Shown piece by piece: positions 1 to 8,037 of a stretch of DNA of 11,828 nt. The notes beneath the pieces are model-generated. The model saw only the letters and a list, made by a program, of their open reading frames with translations, did no database searches and was not told where the DNA came from. Position 1 is the stretch's first letter. Every line of letters begins with the position of its first letter. The position numbers and the translations under genes were made by a program. This DNA is from JBMOLL01 sp049325415 (GTDB lineage Bacteria; Bacteroidota; Bacteroidia; Bacteroidales; GCA-2748055). The DNA lies in assembly GCA_049325415.1 (NCBI GenBank), contig JBMOLL010000059.1, forward strand, positions 1 through 11,828, read 5' to 3'.

Positions 1-145
1 CCGGATTTGCATCCGAGCCGTTCTCCGCATCGAAATAGTATGTTACACCCTGCCTGTCACCTGTACTGCATGAAATGCATAAAAGCAGGCAGAACAGGCT
101 CAACACTCCTGCCAGACTCCGGATCAGATTCATTTTAGCGGTCAT
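1..145 (-). CDS. Putative beta-helix lipoprotein, N-terminal fragment (cut by window edge)
   Basis: The reading frame starts with ATG at 145 and runs off the left edge after about 48 codons. An in-frame alternative ATG lies at 131-133 and gives a more typical signal peptide, so either start is possible. Residues 5-26 (from the first ATG) are a hydrophobic signal ending in a cysteine (CISC), consistent with an SPII lipoprotein signal, although Cys at -3 is not the commonest lipobox. The mature part opens with TYYFDAENGSDANPG. Such a Tyr-Tyr-x-Asp/Ser...Gly-Ser/Asn-Asp...Asn-Pro-Gly opening is typical of secreted right-handed parallel beta-helix proteins (pectate-lyase-like and several glycoside hydrolase families). 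The start lies 5 bp after the GH2 stop codon, so it is probably the next gene of the operon. A polysaccharide lyase or hydrolase role is inferred from fold and context only; the family cannot be told from this fragment. Confidence 0.7.
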   Translation of the reverse strand, partial: MTAKMNLIRSLAGVLSLFCLLLCISCSTGDRQGVTYYFDAENGSDANP

Positions 146-150
146 ATTTT

Positions 151-2652
151 TCAGTTTTTCACAAGACGTTCATCCGTTTTCTCGCCACGTCCTGCTTCAA
201 TTTCCAGGAAGGCACCTTCTATTGCACCATTATCCGCTGTAACTGTAAGCACAATGTTTCCCGGCTCACCAGTCGGACGGAGGATAACCATCGCCTTCCC
301 CCTGTATGTTGAGGGGTGGAGTGATCGGAAGCTCATTATATCGGTAGGGGAAGCGTTTCCGGAGCCCGCTATTGTTGCAGGTCCATCAACAGCGATACGC
401 AGGGGGATGTCTTTAAAATTCACTTCCCTGTCCTGCTCATCTGCCAGGCTGATCATTACGTACAGCAGGTCGTCCGGATCGCTGCTCAGCTTGCTACGGT
501 CGGGTTGAAGTATGATTTTTACCGGCTCACCGGTAGTCTGAATAATACAGCTTTCACGTTCCTCGCCGTTTTCCACTGCAGTAGCCCTGAGTACACCGGG
601 ATGATAGGGTACACTGAACACTGCTGTATATTTACCGATTCCTGCCGTATCGGTGAATTTTTCGGCTACAAACAGGTCGTTCACGAAGATCCTCACAGCC
701 GGGTATCGGGTAAACACACGCACATCCATGGCCTTATTTTCATGGCCCGGCCAGGTCCAGGATTGTATCTCATCGGGCCAGCCCCAGTAGCTGATCCTTT
801 CGGTATAGCCGGCGGGCAAGGGTACATGTACACTCATTTCAATCCTGCTCCGCTCCCAGAGAACATCCCTGATGAGGGCCTGGGGCTTCCGGTTGCCCAG
901 CAGGTCGATATCGCCGCACCACCCGTTGAACCAGGGCCATTCCTGCATCAGGGGAGGATCGGGCAGACCTGCCTTCACGGGAACGGCATGACCGATCCCT
1001 GCTTCTCCCAGGTAGTCCATGGCAGTCCATACAAAATCTCCGCATACCCAGGGGTATTTCTGCACCAGGTCCCAGTTGACGGCCCTCTCCGATGGCACCG
1101 ATTCGCTGCCATACATTACCCTGCCGGGGAATAAACGATGATCATTCCCGTATTCCCACCATGCATAGTTATAGCCGGAGATATCGAGCGCGGCAAAAGC
1201 CCTTTCAGAGTCCTTCCAGGTCAGCCCCGGATTGTCCCAGAAAGTGTTTACTGCTGCCGTAACAGGACGGGTGGTATCATGCTTCAGGATGATTTCCCGG
1301 AGTGCGAGTGCGGTAGCCATTCCTGAACTATCGGCCCGTTCGGGAATCTCATTCCCGATGCTCCACATAATCACCGAAGGATGATTCCGGTCGCGCAGCA
1401 CCATCGATGAAAGGTCTTTTTCATGCCATTCATTAAAAAACCGGTGGTAGTCATCGGAGTTTTTGCCTTTTTGCCACTGATCAAAAATCTCATCGATCAC
1501 CAGTATCCCAAGGCGGTCACAGGCATTCAGAAAGGCTTCCGAAGGCGGGTTGTGTGAACAGCGTACGGCATTGAAACCATTGGCCCTGAGCAACTCAACT
1601 TTTCGTTCCTCTGCCCTGGCGATGGCTGCCGCCCCAAGCAGACCATTATCATGATGCACGCATCCCCCCCTGAATTCAATAGCTTCCCCGTTAAGCAAAA
1701 ATCCTTCTTCCGCCTTCCAGTCCAGCGTACGGATACCAAAAGGTATATCGGTCTTGTCGCTCAGTTGCTGACTGCTGTTAATCGTGACCATCGCCCTGTA
1801 AAGTTCAGGATCATCAACTGACCAGAGCAGGGCCCCGGGAATTTTTATCCGGTGGTGTACGGTTAAGGTACTGTCGGGCCCGAGGGAAATCCGCTTCATC
1901 GCTTTACCGACAATATGGCCCTTAGGATCAAAAACCGTGACAGTCACCTTTGCTCCTGATTTCTCCCTTCCCTCATTAAGTATGTTACTGTTTATTTCAA
2001 TCTCAGCATCCCCGTTCACGACTTTGAGAGTGCTGATCTGAACGCCATAATCAGTCAGGTGTACCGGACCCGATTCCAGCATCCAAACGTTCCGGTAAAT
2101 CCCCGAGCCGGCATACCAGCGGCTGTTCTTTCCCCGGTTTACTGCCCTGAGCAGAATTTCGTTATCATGATCCGTCGAAAGGTATGGTGTGAGATCGCAG
2201 TACCAGGATGTGTAGCCATAAGGCTGCCCGCCGGCTTTTTTCCCATTGACCCAAAGTTCGCTTTCCATATAAACCCCTTCGAAATAAAGTCTGCAGATCC
2301 TACCTGCTCTGGCAGGACCAATGGTCTTTCGATACCAGCCGGTACCTCCCACCGTGTTGCCTGTGGCTGTTCCTCCATCACTGGCTTTTGAAAACGGACC
2401 GCTGATGCCTTCACCGGGTTCCAATGCTTCCACGCTCCAGTCGTGGGGAAGCACTACCTCTCGCCAGGCAGAATCAGATGCCGGCGGCATCAGGGAATCG
2501 GCCTGACCGCTTCTCAAAAAAAACCAGCCTTCGTTAAATTCAGATCGCTCACATTGCGCCGAAAATCGGTCAATGCAGGCACTGAGTCCCAGCAACAGGA
2601 TCATTCCTGAGATTGCACTTGCTTTTTGCAGGGTGTTCTTTACTTTTTTCAT
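151..2652 (-). CDS. GH2 family beta-galactosidase-type glycoside hydrolase, lipoprotein
   Basis: 833 residues. An SPII signal ends in LSAC with lipidated Cys26, so the enzyme is probably membrane-anchored in the periplasm or at the surface. Domain order: GH2 sugar-binding jelly roll (about 38-195, with LPHDWSVE and GIYRNVWML); Ig-like domain (about 198-307); TIM barrel (about 310-600); DUF4982-like segment (about 590-665); and a GH2 C-terminal domain 5-like beta-sandwich (about 705-825). The barrel carries the family motif Arg364-Cys-Ser-His367-Asn368. The acid/base should be Glu435 in SIGNEI and the nucleophile Glu517 in YGSES, as in clan GH-A retaining enzymes. Length and architecture match the Bacteroidota GH2 enzymes usually called beta-galactosidases. 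Exact linkage, or another specificity such as beta-glucuronidase, cannot be read from the sequence. The start ATG lies 18 bp after the esterase stop. Confidence 0.93.
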   Translation of the reverse strand: MKKVKNTLQKASAISGMILLLGLSACIDRFSAQCERSEFNEGWFFLRSGQADSLMPPASDSAWREVVLPHDWSVEALEPGEGISGPFSKASDGGTATGNTVGGTGWYRKTIGPARAGRICRLYFEGVYMESELWVNGKKAGGQPYGYTSWYCDLTPYLSTDHDNEILLRAVNRGKNSRWYAGSGIYRNVWMLESGPVHLTDYGVQISTLKVVNGDAEIEINSNILNEGREKSGAKVTVTVFDPKGHIVGKAMKRISLGPDSTLTVHHRIKIPGALLWSVDDPELYRAMVTINSSQQLSDKTDIPFGIRTLDWKAEEGFLLNGEAIEFRGGCVHHDNGLLGAAAIARAEERKVELLRANGFNAVRCSHNPPSEAFLNACDRLGILVIDEIFDQWQKGKNSDDYHRFFNEWHEKDLSSMVLRDRNHPSVIMWSIGNEIPERADSSGMATALALREIILKHDTTRPVTAAVNTFWDNPGLTWKDSERAFAALDISGYNYAWWEYGNDHRLFPGRVMYGSESVPSERAVNWDLVQKYPWVCGDFVWTAMDYLGEAGIGHAVPVKAGLPDPPLMQEWPWFNGWCGDIDLLGNRKPQALIRDVLWERSRIEMSVHVPLPAGYTERISYWGWPDEIQSWTWPGHENKAMDVRVFTRYPAVRIFVNDLFVAEKFTDTAGIGKYTAVFSVPYHPGVLRATAVENGEERESCIIQTTGEPVKIILQPDRSKLSSDPDDLLYVMISLADEQDREVNFKDIPLRIAVDGPATIAGSGNASPTDIMSFRSLHPSTYRGKAMVILRPTGEPGNIVLTVTADNGAIEGAFLEIEAGRGEKTDERLVKN

Positions 2653-2670
2653 GAGGTCAGTTATTTTTGT

Positions 2671-4104
2671 TTACCACCAGCGATCGGTCCTGAAGGAAGA
2701 GACTGGCAATCCGCCTGTTCCGTATAGGACCGCTTCGGCATAGTTTCTGAACAGGTAACGAACAGCCACCGGTTTCTGTACCAGCCTGTTTGAGACTACT
2801 ACGGTACCATTGCTTTCGTCATACCAGGCTTCTGCAGACACAAACACCCTGTTTTCTCCAGCAATTTCAAATCCTGTAAGCTCTTTTCCATAGGTAGTCA
2901 GTCCGTTGGTAGCCTTCCTGAAACTCAGTATTGCCATGTTATCCCTTACGATCATACTGTCGAACTCCGGGCTCTCGGCTTCGAAACCCGACCAGCCATA
3001 TACCTTTGACAGTGCCAGGAGTCCCAGCCTTTTCCCCACGGCTTCCTTTTCCGGCGGATGGATTGCATGGGCATCTCCAACATCCATGGTAACGGCCATC
3101 CAGCAGTCGGGGACCTCCTCTGAAGCTTCAAGCTGAGCTTCCCTGATATAGGCGGATATTTCGGGATACTCGGGGGTAAAAAAGTTCCATTCGGAATAGT
3201 CGTAGGGAGCGATCTGCACAAAACAGACAGGGAAGTTTGTTCCCCACAACTCTCTCCACGCGTCCACCATGGCTTTAAAGCGGGGTTTATATTCCCTGAC
3301 GCCAAAAACGTTGCTCTCACCCTGGTACCAGATAAGGCCCCTGATAGTGAAGCCAGCCAGCGGGGAGATCATTCCGTTGAAAAGGAGGGTCGGAACGTTG
3401 TTTATCCGGTCGGAAGTTTCATCACTCAGGGGAGGAACATGAATTGCAGGGAAGGCCCCACAGGCGCTGGCCGGCATCCAGGTCTCCACATTCGAGCCTC
3501 CGTAGCTGGCATGAATGATCCCCACAGGAACCCCGAGCTGTTCCTCGAGGAGAGCGGCAAAAAACCAGGCAGGCGCACTGCAGTCTCCTGCTGTTTCTGC
3601 GGAGGCAATCTGCCAGTCGGCATGAAATGAATCCTGCGGACGGTAAGCGGCACATACTGGGACATTGATAAACCGTATCTGCCTTTCCCCAGCACCAAGT
3701 ATTGCCTCCGTGGATCCGTAAACCGGCTGGCCGGAATAACCTTTCAGCGGCATGTACATATTCGATTGTCCGCTTGCGAGCCATACTTCGCCCGAAAAAA
3801 CATCTTTCAGAGTAAGGGAAGCATTACCGGTGATCCTGATCTCAAAAGGCCCTCCTGCCCCGGGAGTATGCACCACAACCTTCCAATTTCCGGTGGCATC
3901 TGCGCTTGTACTGTAGCTCCGCTGATCCCAGGATGTGTATATTTTCAGTCTTTCTCCAGCCCCTGCCGTACCCCAGACAGGGCAATCGCTTTTCTGCTGC
4001 ACGACCATGTGATCCCCGAAAACAGAGGCGGGTCTGAGTTCACTGGCTTTGGAAACAGCAACAGTCAAACAGGCGAATAAAAGGCATAACAGGATCTTTC
4101 TCAT
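2671..4104 (-). CDS. Sialate O-acetylesterase-like SGNH carbohydrate esterase
   Basis: 477 residues from the ATG at 4104, one base after the GH35 stop codon (TGA-G-ATG). A TTG at 4113 would add three residues and is less likely. The signal peptide is MRKILLCLLFACLTVAVSKA, probably cut by SPI before Ser-Glu-Leu, giving a periplasmic enzyme. LFAC inside it resembles a lipobox but would leave a very short hydrophobic core. An N-terminal beta-sandwich is followed by the SGNH/SASA catalytic domain: GQSNM with nucleophile Ser114, IWYQGESN (259-265 region), and DVGDAHAIHP with Asp344 and His349 as the probable triad partners. Family members remove O-acetyl groups from sugars. The name reflects sialate esterases, but homologues in plant-glycan PULs act on other acetylated sugars. 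Because it sits among galactose-type hydrolases, removal of acetyl groups blocking those enzymes is the likely role (inference). Confidence 0.92.
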   Translation of the reverse strand: MRKILLCLLFACLTVAVSKASELRPASVFGDHMVVQQKSDCPVWGTAGAGERLKIYTSWDQRSYSTSADATGNWKVVVHTPGAGGPFEIRITGNASLTLKDVFSGEVWLASGQSNMYMPLKGYSGQPVYGSTEAILGAGERQIRFINVPVCAAYRPQDSFHADWQIASAETAGDCSAPAWFFAALLEEQLGVPVGIIHASYGGSNVETWMPASACGAFPAIHVPPLSDETSDRINNVPTLLFNGMISPLAGFTIRGLIWYQGESNVFGVREYKPRFKAMVDAWRELWGTNFPVCFVQIAPYDYSEWNFFTPEYPEISAYIREAQLEASEEVPDCWMAVTMDVGDAHAIHPPEKEAVGKRLGLLALSKVYGWSGFEAESPEFDSMIVRDNMAILSFRKATNGLTTYGKELTGFEIAGENRVFVSAEAWYDESNGTVVVSNRLVQKPVAVRYLFRNYAEAVLYGTGGLPVSSFRTDRWW

Positions 4105-4105
4105 C

Positions 4106-6862
4106 TCATTCAATTTTTATCCGGAAAACAGGGATTACGTTGAAAGCGGTTACCACCGGAGCAGCAAATTCCTCCCTGTCGGGTGGATTGTCAAAATAGA
4201 CCTGGCTCTGCGGGTCGAGGCCATAAAGGATCAAACGTAGTTCGTTTCCTGATGCAGTTCGTTCCAGGCGGTTCAGCGCGATGGTCCAGGGCGTGTTGCT
4301 GTTAAAATTGTCGGCAACCAGCACATGGCCGTTATACAACTCTGCCCTGTCGCCATGATAACTAATCCGGAGAAGGATGTTGTATACACTGTCCATGACA
4401 GAATTCGGCACAATGATCCGATATTCCCTCCTCCCGGTAATCTCCGCTCCGGTGGCAATATCGGGTGTCACGCCAGTTAGTGGCGCTGCGGGATGATATT
4501 CGGACGGTTTCAGATCCGTCGGGAGCATATAGCCATCGGCAGTGAGCCAGGACGGTCCGGATACCATTGTGAAACGATCGTAGTTGCTGTAAACAACATC
4601 CAGCCTCGCTGCAAAAGCCTTACTGCCTGAGATGTATGGAAAATCAAGTATTAACCTGTTCTCACCATGCATCAGGTAGGCAGTGAGGTCAGGCTGGTCG
4701 ACCGTGGCTGTATCCGGCAGCTGGTTGACCCAACGGCCATTCACCCCGATCCGGCAGGGTGTTTCGGCAAAAAGATACAGTACAGCCTTTCTTATCTCAG
4801 CGGGATTATCCAGACTGAATTCCTTGAAAAAGAAACGGTGGTAACGCATTCGGTCGGGCGACAGGGTGCCACTTACCGCTGTTTCGAGCCATTGTGCCTG
4901 ATTAAGAATCGGTTCGGCAGAACAGTGCATTACCGGGTTAATCCTGAATTGCGATCTGATCCTGACAGGCAGAAAGGAATCAGACCCGTTCCGACCGAAC
5001 CGGTATACGATTAATTCATCTTTACTGGTCTCGACAAAAGTGTTTTGACCATCGGAAAACACAGGATCGGGAGAGAGGAAACATTCTATACTGTTGATTC
5101 CGCCGGGAAACCAGAGCATGTCGGCTTCCTTCTCGGTAAGAATTATAAAGCGGCTCACCGATCCATCCTTACCCTTTAAACTCAACACACAATCGCGACC
5201 CGGTACAATTCCGCTTATTATCAGGTATTTTCCAGAACGATCGGTCTTGCACGGGCTTCCGCTCACTTCACTTACCTCGTTCTTGTCGAATGCCAGCTCA
5301 ACGGGAATATCCCTGGTCTGGGTCAGAAACCTTGTGTCACCCAGAACTCCGATTAGCTGGGCGGTTGCATATTTAAGGGTTAATTTCTCCATGCGGTAAT
5401 TTACCGGCCAGATGAAGACGGAGCTGTCGGGAATATCAATCCCTTCAGAAGGAAAACAGATCGTCTCGTTCCTGAATTCTATTTCGAAACGGCAGTTCCT
5501 GATGGTTTTCTTCGGGATGAAACGGGCATAGTTTATACCGAACAGGAAGGCCTCCTCACGGTTGCAGCGTACCGAAAACTGCAATTCGTTGCTGTTCCCC
5601 TGGTACAGTACCGTATTCATGGTTGCCAGTTTTTCCTGTTCCCCGTTAACGAAATAATGAAGGCCTTTGATTTTCCGAAAAGCTTCTGAGACTTCGCCCG
5701 ATTCCCTTATAGGTGCTTGAAAATCATAGGATTTCAATGGCACTCTGCTCCAGTAGCCGGTTTCATCCTGTTCCTCTTCCGTGGAGTGCAGGATTCCCCT
5801 GAACTGGGTACCCCCGGCAAACATGTAATAACCCAGCATGTTACTGCCCGAACCCAGTTTGGCTGTCATGACAGCCAGCCCGTCGATCGGCGGGATAACT
5901 GTCCGCCGGTGCCAGGTATTCTGCACTCCGGCTCCCACCTCGCAGGTGAAATAAGGATAGGATTCATAGGTCATATAGGTGTCCTCTTCTTTCCGGTCGT
6001 TCCCGATATTGCGGTTATCGCGGAAATCATCGAACTGATAATTACCCGGCTGTAAAAGCTTCTCGGTGCTTTCTATCCATGGAGCGTCGGGATAGGCGCC
6101 CCAAAGCGGTATCACTTCAAAAGGAGGAACGGAGCCATTGCCCCAGCCGGTAACCGTGTATAACGGGACATCGATCCCCAGTGCAAGGGCCAGTTCTTTC
6201 AGCCGGCTGATATACGACTCGCCATCCCTGCCGTACCAGTATTCATTTTCCAGTTGGATCCCGATCACAGGGCCACCGTCTTTATAGAGCAATCCTTCGA
6301 GTTGCCGGGCAATCTCCCCGAAATATCTTTCGACATAAGACAGGTAAACCACATCCTCCGAACGCTCCCTGATATATCTTTTCCTGAGGATCCAGTCGGG
6401 TGTGCCTCCGTTACGTGCTTCACCATGCGACCACGGACCCATTCTCACCACCACCTGCATGTCATGGGCGGCACAAAGCTTCAGAAAGGAACGCAGGTTC
6501 TTCTCCCCTTCCCAGTCGAACTCTCCTTCGATCTCCTCATGCTGGTTCCAGAAAAGGTAGGTTGAAATAACGCTTACACCGCCTGCTTTCATTTTCAGGA
6601 TAACATTCTCCCAGAGTTCGGGTCTGATCCTGGAATAATGCAGTTCTCCCATGACAGGAAGAACCGGCTTTCCTCCTTCGGTCATGTACCGGTTGTTGAT
6701 GCGGATTTCTTTACCGGCAGGTCCTGCATCGCCCATTCTCAAGCGGCTCTCCTCAAGGACAGGAAATTTCCGGTTGAGATCGAAACGGATCAGCTGCTGG
6801 CCTTTCACCTGGAGAAGTTGCAACAAACAGCAGAGCAGGAGATATGTCTTTATTACTTTCAT
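4106..6862 (-). CDS. GH35 family beta-galactosidase-type enzyme with large C-terminal beta-rich region
   Basis: 918 residues from the ATG at 6862, which begins a signal peptide (MKVIKTYLLLCCLLQLLQVKG) with a probable SPI site before Gln-Gln. The frame stays open to 7114, but that part lies inside the GH43 gene and lacks a signal, so it is rejected. The catalytic TIM barrel covers about 50-400. It has GELHYSRIRPELWENVILKM near the N-terminal end, the acid/base in IQLENEYW (Glu207) and the nucleophile in FTCEVG (Glu308). LGYYMFAGGTQF near 343-354 corresponds to the usual GH35 YMxxGGTNF block. About 500 further residues follow. Around 690-745 and 810-885 they look like jelly-roll sugar-binding domains (IGVNGRWVNQ; LYNGHVLVADNF). 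Members of the family release terminal beta-galactose. The gene starts 13 bp after the GH43 stop, and its stop nearly touches the esterase start, which suggests translational coupling. Confidence 0.92.
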   Translation of the reverse strand: MKVIKTYLLLCCLLQLLQVKGQQLIRFDLNRKFPVLEESRLRMGDAGPAGKEIRINNRYMTEGGKPVLPVMGELHYSRIRPELWENVILKMKAGGVSVISTYLFWNQHEEIEGEFDWEGEKNLRSFLKLCAAHDMQVVVRMGPWSHGEARNGGTPDWILRKRYIRERSEDVVYLSYVERYFGEIARQLEGLLYKDGGPVIGIQLENEYWYGRDGESYISRLKELALALGIDVPLYTVTGWGNGSVPPFEVIPLWGAYPDAPWIESTEKLLQPGNYQFDDFRDNRNIGNDRKEEDTYMTYESYPYFTCEVGAGVQNTWHRRTVIPPIDGLAVMTAKLGSGSNMLGYYMFAGGTQFRGILHSTEEEQDETGYWSRVPLKSYDFQAPIRESGEVSEAFRKIKGLHYFVNGEQEKLATMNTVLYQGNSNELQFSVRCNREEAFLFGINYARFIPKKTIRNCRFEIEFRNETICFPSEGIDIPDSSVFIWPVNYRMEKLTLKYATAQLIGVLGDTRFLTQTRDIPVELAFDKNEVSEVSGSPCKTDRSGKYLIISGIVPGRDCVLSLKGKDGSVSRFIILTEKEADMLWFPGGINSIECFLSPDPVFSDGQNTFVETSKDELIVYRFGRNGSDSFLPVRIRSQFRINPVMHCSAEPILNQAQWLETAVSGTLSPDRMRYHRFFFKEFSLDNPAEIRKAVLYLFAETPCRIGVNGRWVNQLPDTATVDQPDLTAYLMHGENRLILDFPYISGSKAFAARLDVVYSNYDRFTMVSGPSWLTADGYMLPTDLKPSEYHPAAPLTGVTPDIATGAEITGRREYRIIVPNSVMDSVYNILLRISYHGDRAELYNGHVLVADNFNSNTPWTIALNRLERTASGNELRLILYGLDPQSQVYFDNPPDREEFAAPVVTAFNVIPVFRIKIE

Positions 6863-6875
6863 TATACCGGGTTTA

Positions 6876-7910
6876 TTAATTCTGTGTACCAGCCTTCCAG
6901 TTTTCTGTAAAGGGAATCTCCATCCGGCCTTCGCTGAAACGAACGGGGAGCCAGAGATAACCCGAGTTATACAGATCCCTCTTGTTCCATCGATCGAACA
7001 TGGCCACATAACATTCAGGATTACTATTGATCCTGAAAATATAAGTTCCCTGCGCACCAAAAGTGGAATCAGATCCATCCCCAAGGCAGGGATTACCATA
7101 CAGCGTCCATTCACCGAGCATGGAGTCGGCTACGGCATAGCGGGCTGCATTCGGATCCCAGCCGGTACAACCCGAAGTGAGCATGTAGTATTTTCCGCCG
7201 TACCTGACCACAGCCGGTGCTTCCCTCGACTCGCCCACAAGGGCCAGCGAATACACCCCGGATGGCTTGGTATAACTTGAATCAAGAAGACTGATGCACA
7301 GGCTTTTGTTCCAATCGGTAGATGCAATCTGGTATGCTCTGCCATCGTCATCGAGAAAGATCGTCTGATCCCGGCTGTCCATACCATTGGGCTTTAAAGA
7401 ACCCAGGTAAGTAAACGGGCCGGTGGGACTTTCGCTTACAGCCACACCTGCATGAGCTTTTTCGTATTCCGGATTTTCGATATGCATCCACATTACAAAC
7501 TTGCCGGTAAGCTTGTTATAGATCACCTTTGGGCGCTCAATCACCTGGGATGGGTGCAGATCGCCGGCCGGATCGGTGCTATCGGGAGGCAGCACCACAC
7601 CTTCGAATTTCCAGTGCAGCAGGTCGGCCGAGGAATAGCAGGATACTCCGCCCGCCTCGGTTCGCCAGCACTCCCAGGTCTTCACATATTCCAACCTGAT
7701 CGTGGTATCTCCCTTACTCTCGCCATACCAGTACCAGGTTCCGTCATGAAACAGCAGCCCCCCGCCATGTGCGTTTATCGTGTTCCCTTCCGTATCAGTC
7801 CAAACTTCCCCGTTGACCAGGCCCTTTTCAGTCCGAGATGCACAGGAACCCAGGCAGACGATCAGCAGCGGAAATAAAAAACTGCAGGCTAATAAATTTC
7901 TATTCCTCAT
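6876..7910 (-). CDS. GH43-like five-bladed propeller hydrolase, exo-beta-1,3-galactanase type (putative), lipoprotein
   Basis: 344 residues with an SPII signal ending in CLGSC (Cys23). A single five-bladed beta-propeller fills the rest; no carbohydrate-binding module is attached. Characteristic blocks are INAHGGGLLFHDGTWYWYGE (45-64), IERPKVIYN (124-132), SRDQTIFLDDDG (179-190), REAPAVV (229-235) and FGAQGTYIF (284-292). These resemble GH43 subfamilies 24 and 34, which include exo-beta-1,3-galactanases and galactofuranosidase-type enzymes. The classical GH43 N-terminal Asp base is replaced by the NAHGGG block, as in subfamily 24. Probable active-site residues are Glu125, Asp181, Glu230 (acid) and Gln287. 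It is the first enzyme gene after susC/susD, 126 bp downstream, so it may make the first cut. Family membership is well supported; the galactanase activity and subfamily are inference. Confidence 0.85.
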   Translation of the reverse strand: MRNRNLLACSFLFPLLIVCLGSCASRTEKGLVNGEVWTDTEGNTINAHGGGLLFHDGTWYWYGESKGDTTIRLEYVKTWECWRTEAGGVSCYSSADLLHWKFEGVVLPPDSTDPAGDLHPSQVIERPKVIYNKLTGKFVMWMHIENPEYEKAHAGVAVSESPTGPFTYLGSLKPNGMDSRDQTIFLDDDGRAYQIASTDWNKSLCISLLDSSYTKPSGVYSLALVGESREAPAVVRYGGKYYMLTSGCTGWDPNAARYAVADSMLGEWTLYGNPCLGDGSDSTFGAQGTYIFRINSNPECYVAMFDRWNKRDLYNSGYLWLPVRFSEGRMEIPFTENWKAGTQN

Positions 7911-8036
7911 CCGTTATCTTTCAGTTTTGTTTACTTGTTTTTCCGTATTTTATCTTTCCGGCTTACCATCCGAAGAAAAAATCATTCTCTTTTCCCTGTC
8001 ATTCCTTCTCTCACTCCTCACTCCTCACCTCTCACC
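7911..8036 (-). other. Longest intergenic gap of the operon (susD to GH43)
   Basis: This 126 bp gap separates the transport pair from the enzyme genes. On the transcribed strand the susD-proximal third is a purine-rich tandem repeat (listed separately) and the rest is A-rich up to the GH43 ATG. I looked for a Bacteroidota promoter (TTTG near -33 and TAnnTTTG near -7) and for a stem-loop followed by T residues, and found neither in convincing form. An internal promoter or processing site is possible but not shown by the sequence. Confidence 0.5.
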
Positions 8037-8037
8037 C
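8010..8037 (-). repeat. Four tandem heptamers, consensus RRGTGAG
   Basis: Read on the minus strand, the units are GGGTGAG (8037-8031), AGGTGAG (8030-8024), GAGTGAG (8023-8017) and GAGTGAG (8016-8010), in perfect 7 bp register. A degenerate purine-rich continuation (AGAAGGA, then ATGACAG) extends to about 7996. The array begins on the last base of the susD stop codon, so changes in copy number would not alter SusD. Function is unknown; it could be a simple-sequence expansion or an element affecting the mRNA between susD and the GH43 gene. Confidence 0.8.

Noticed and set aside
505..1134. A 209-codon plus-strand open frame antisense to the GH2 gene
   Set aside because: It mirrors the GH2 coding region and has no recognisable protein features.
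6863..7114. An 84-codon N-terminal extension of the GH35 frame
   Set aside because: It lies wholly in the GH43 coding region in another frame plus the 13 bp gap, shows no domain, and would bury a good signal peptide that begins at 6862.
7945..7980. Possible hairpin (TTCGG...CCGGAA) in the susD-GH43 gap acting as a terminator
   Set aside because: The arms pair imperfectly and no T-run follows on the transcribed strand.
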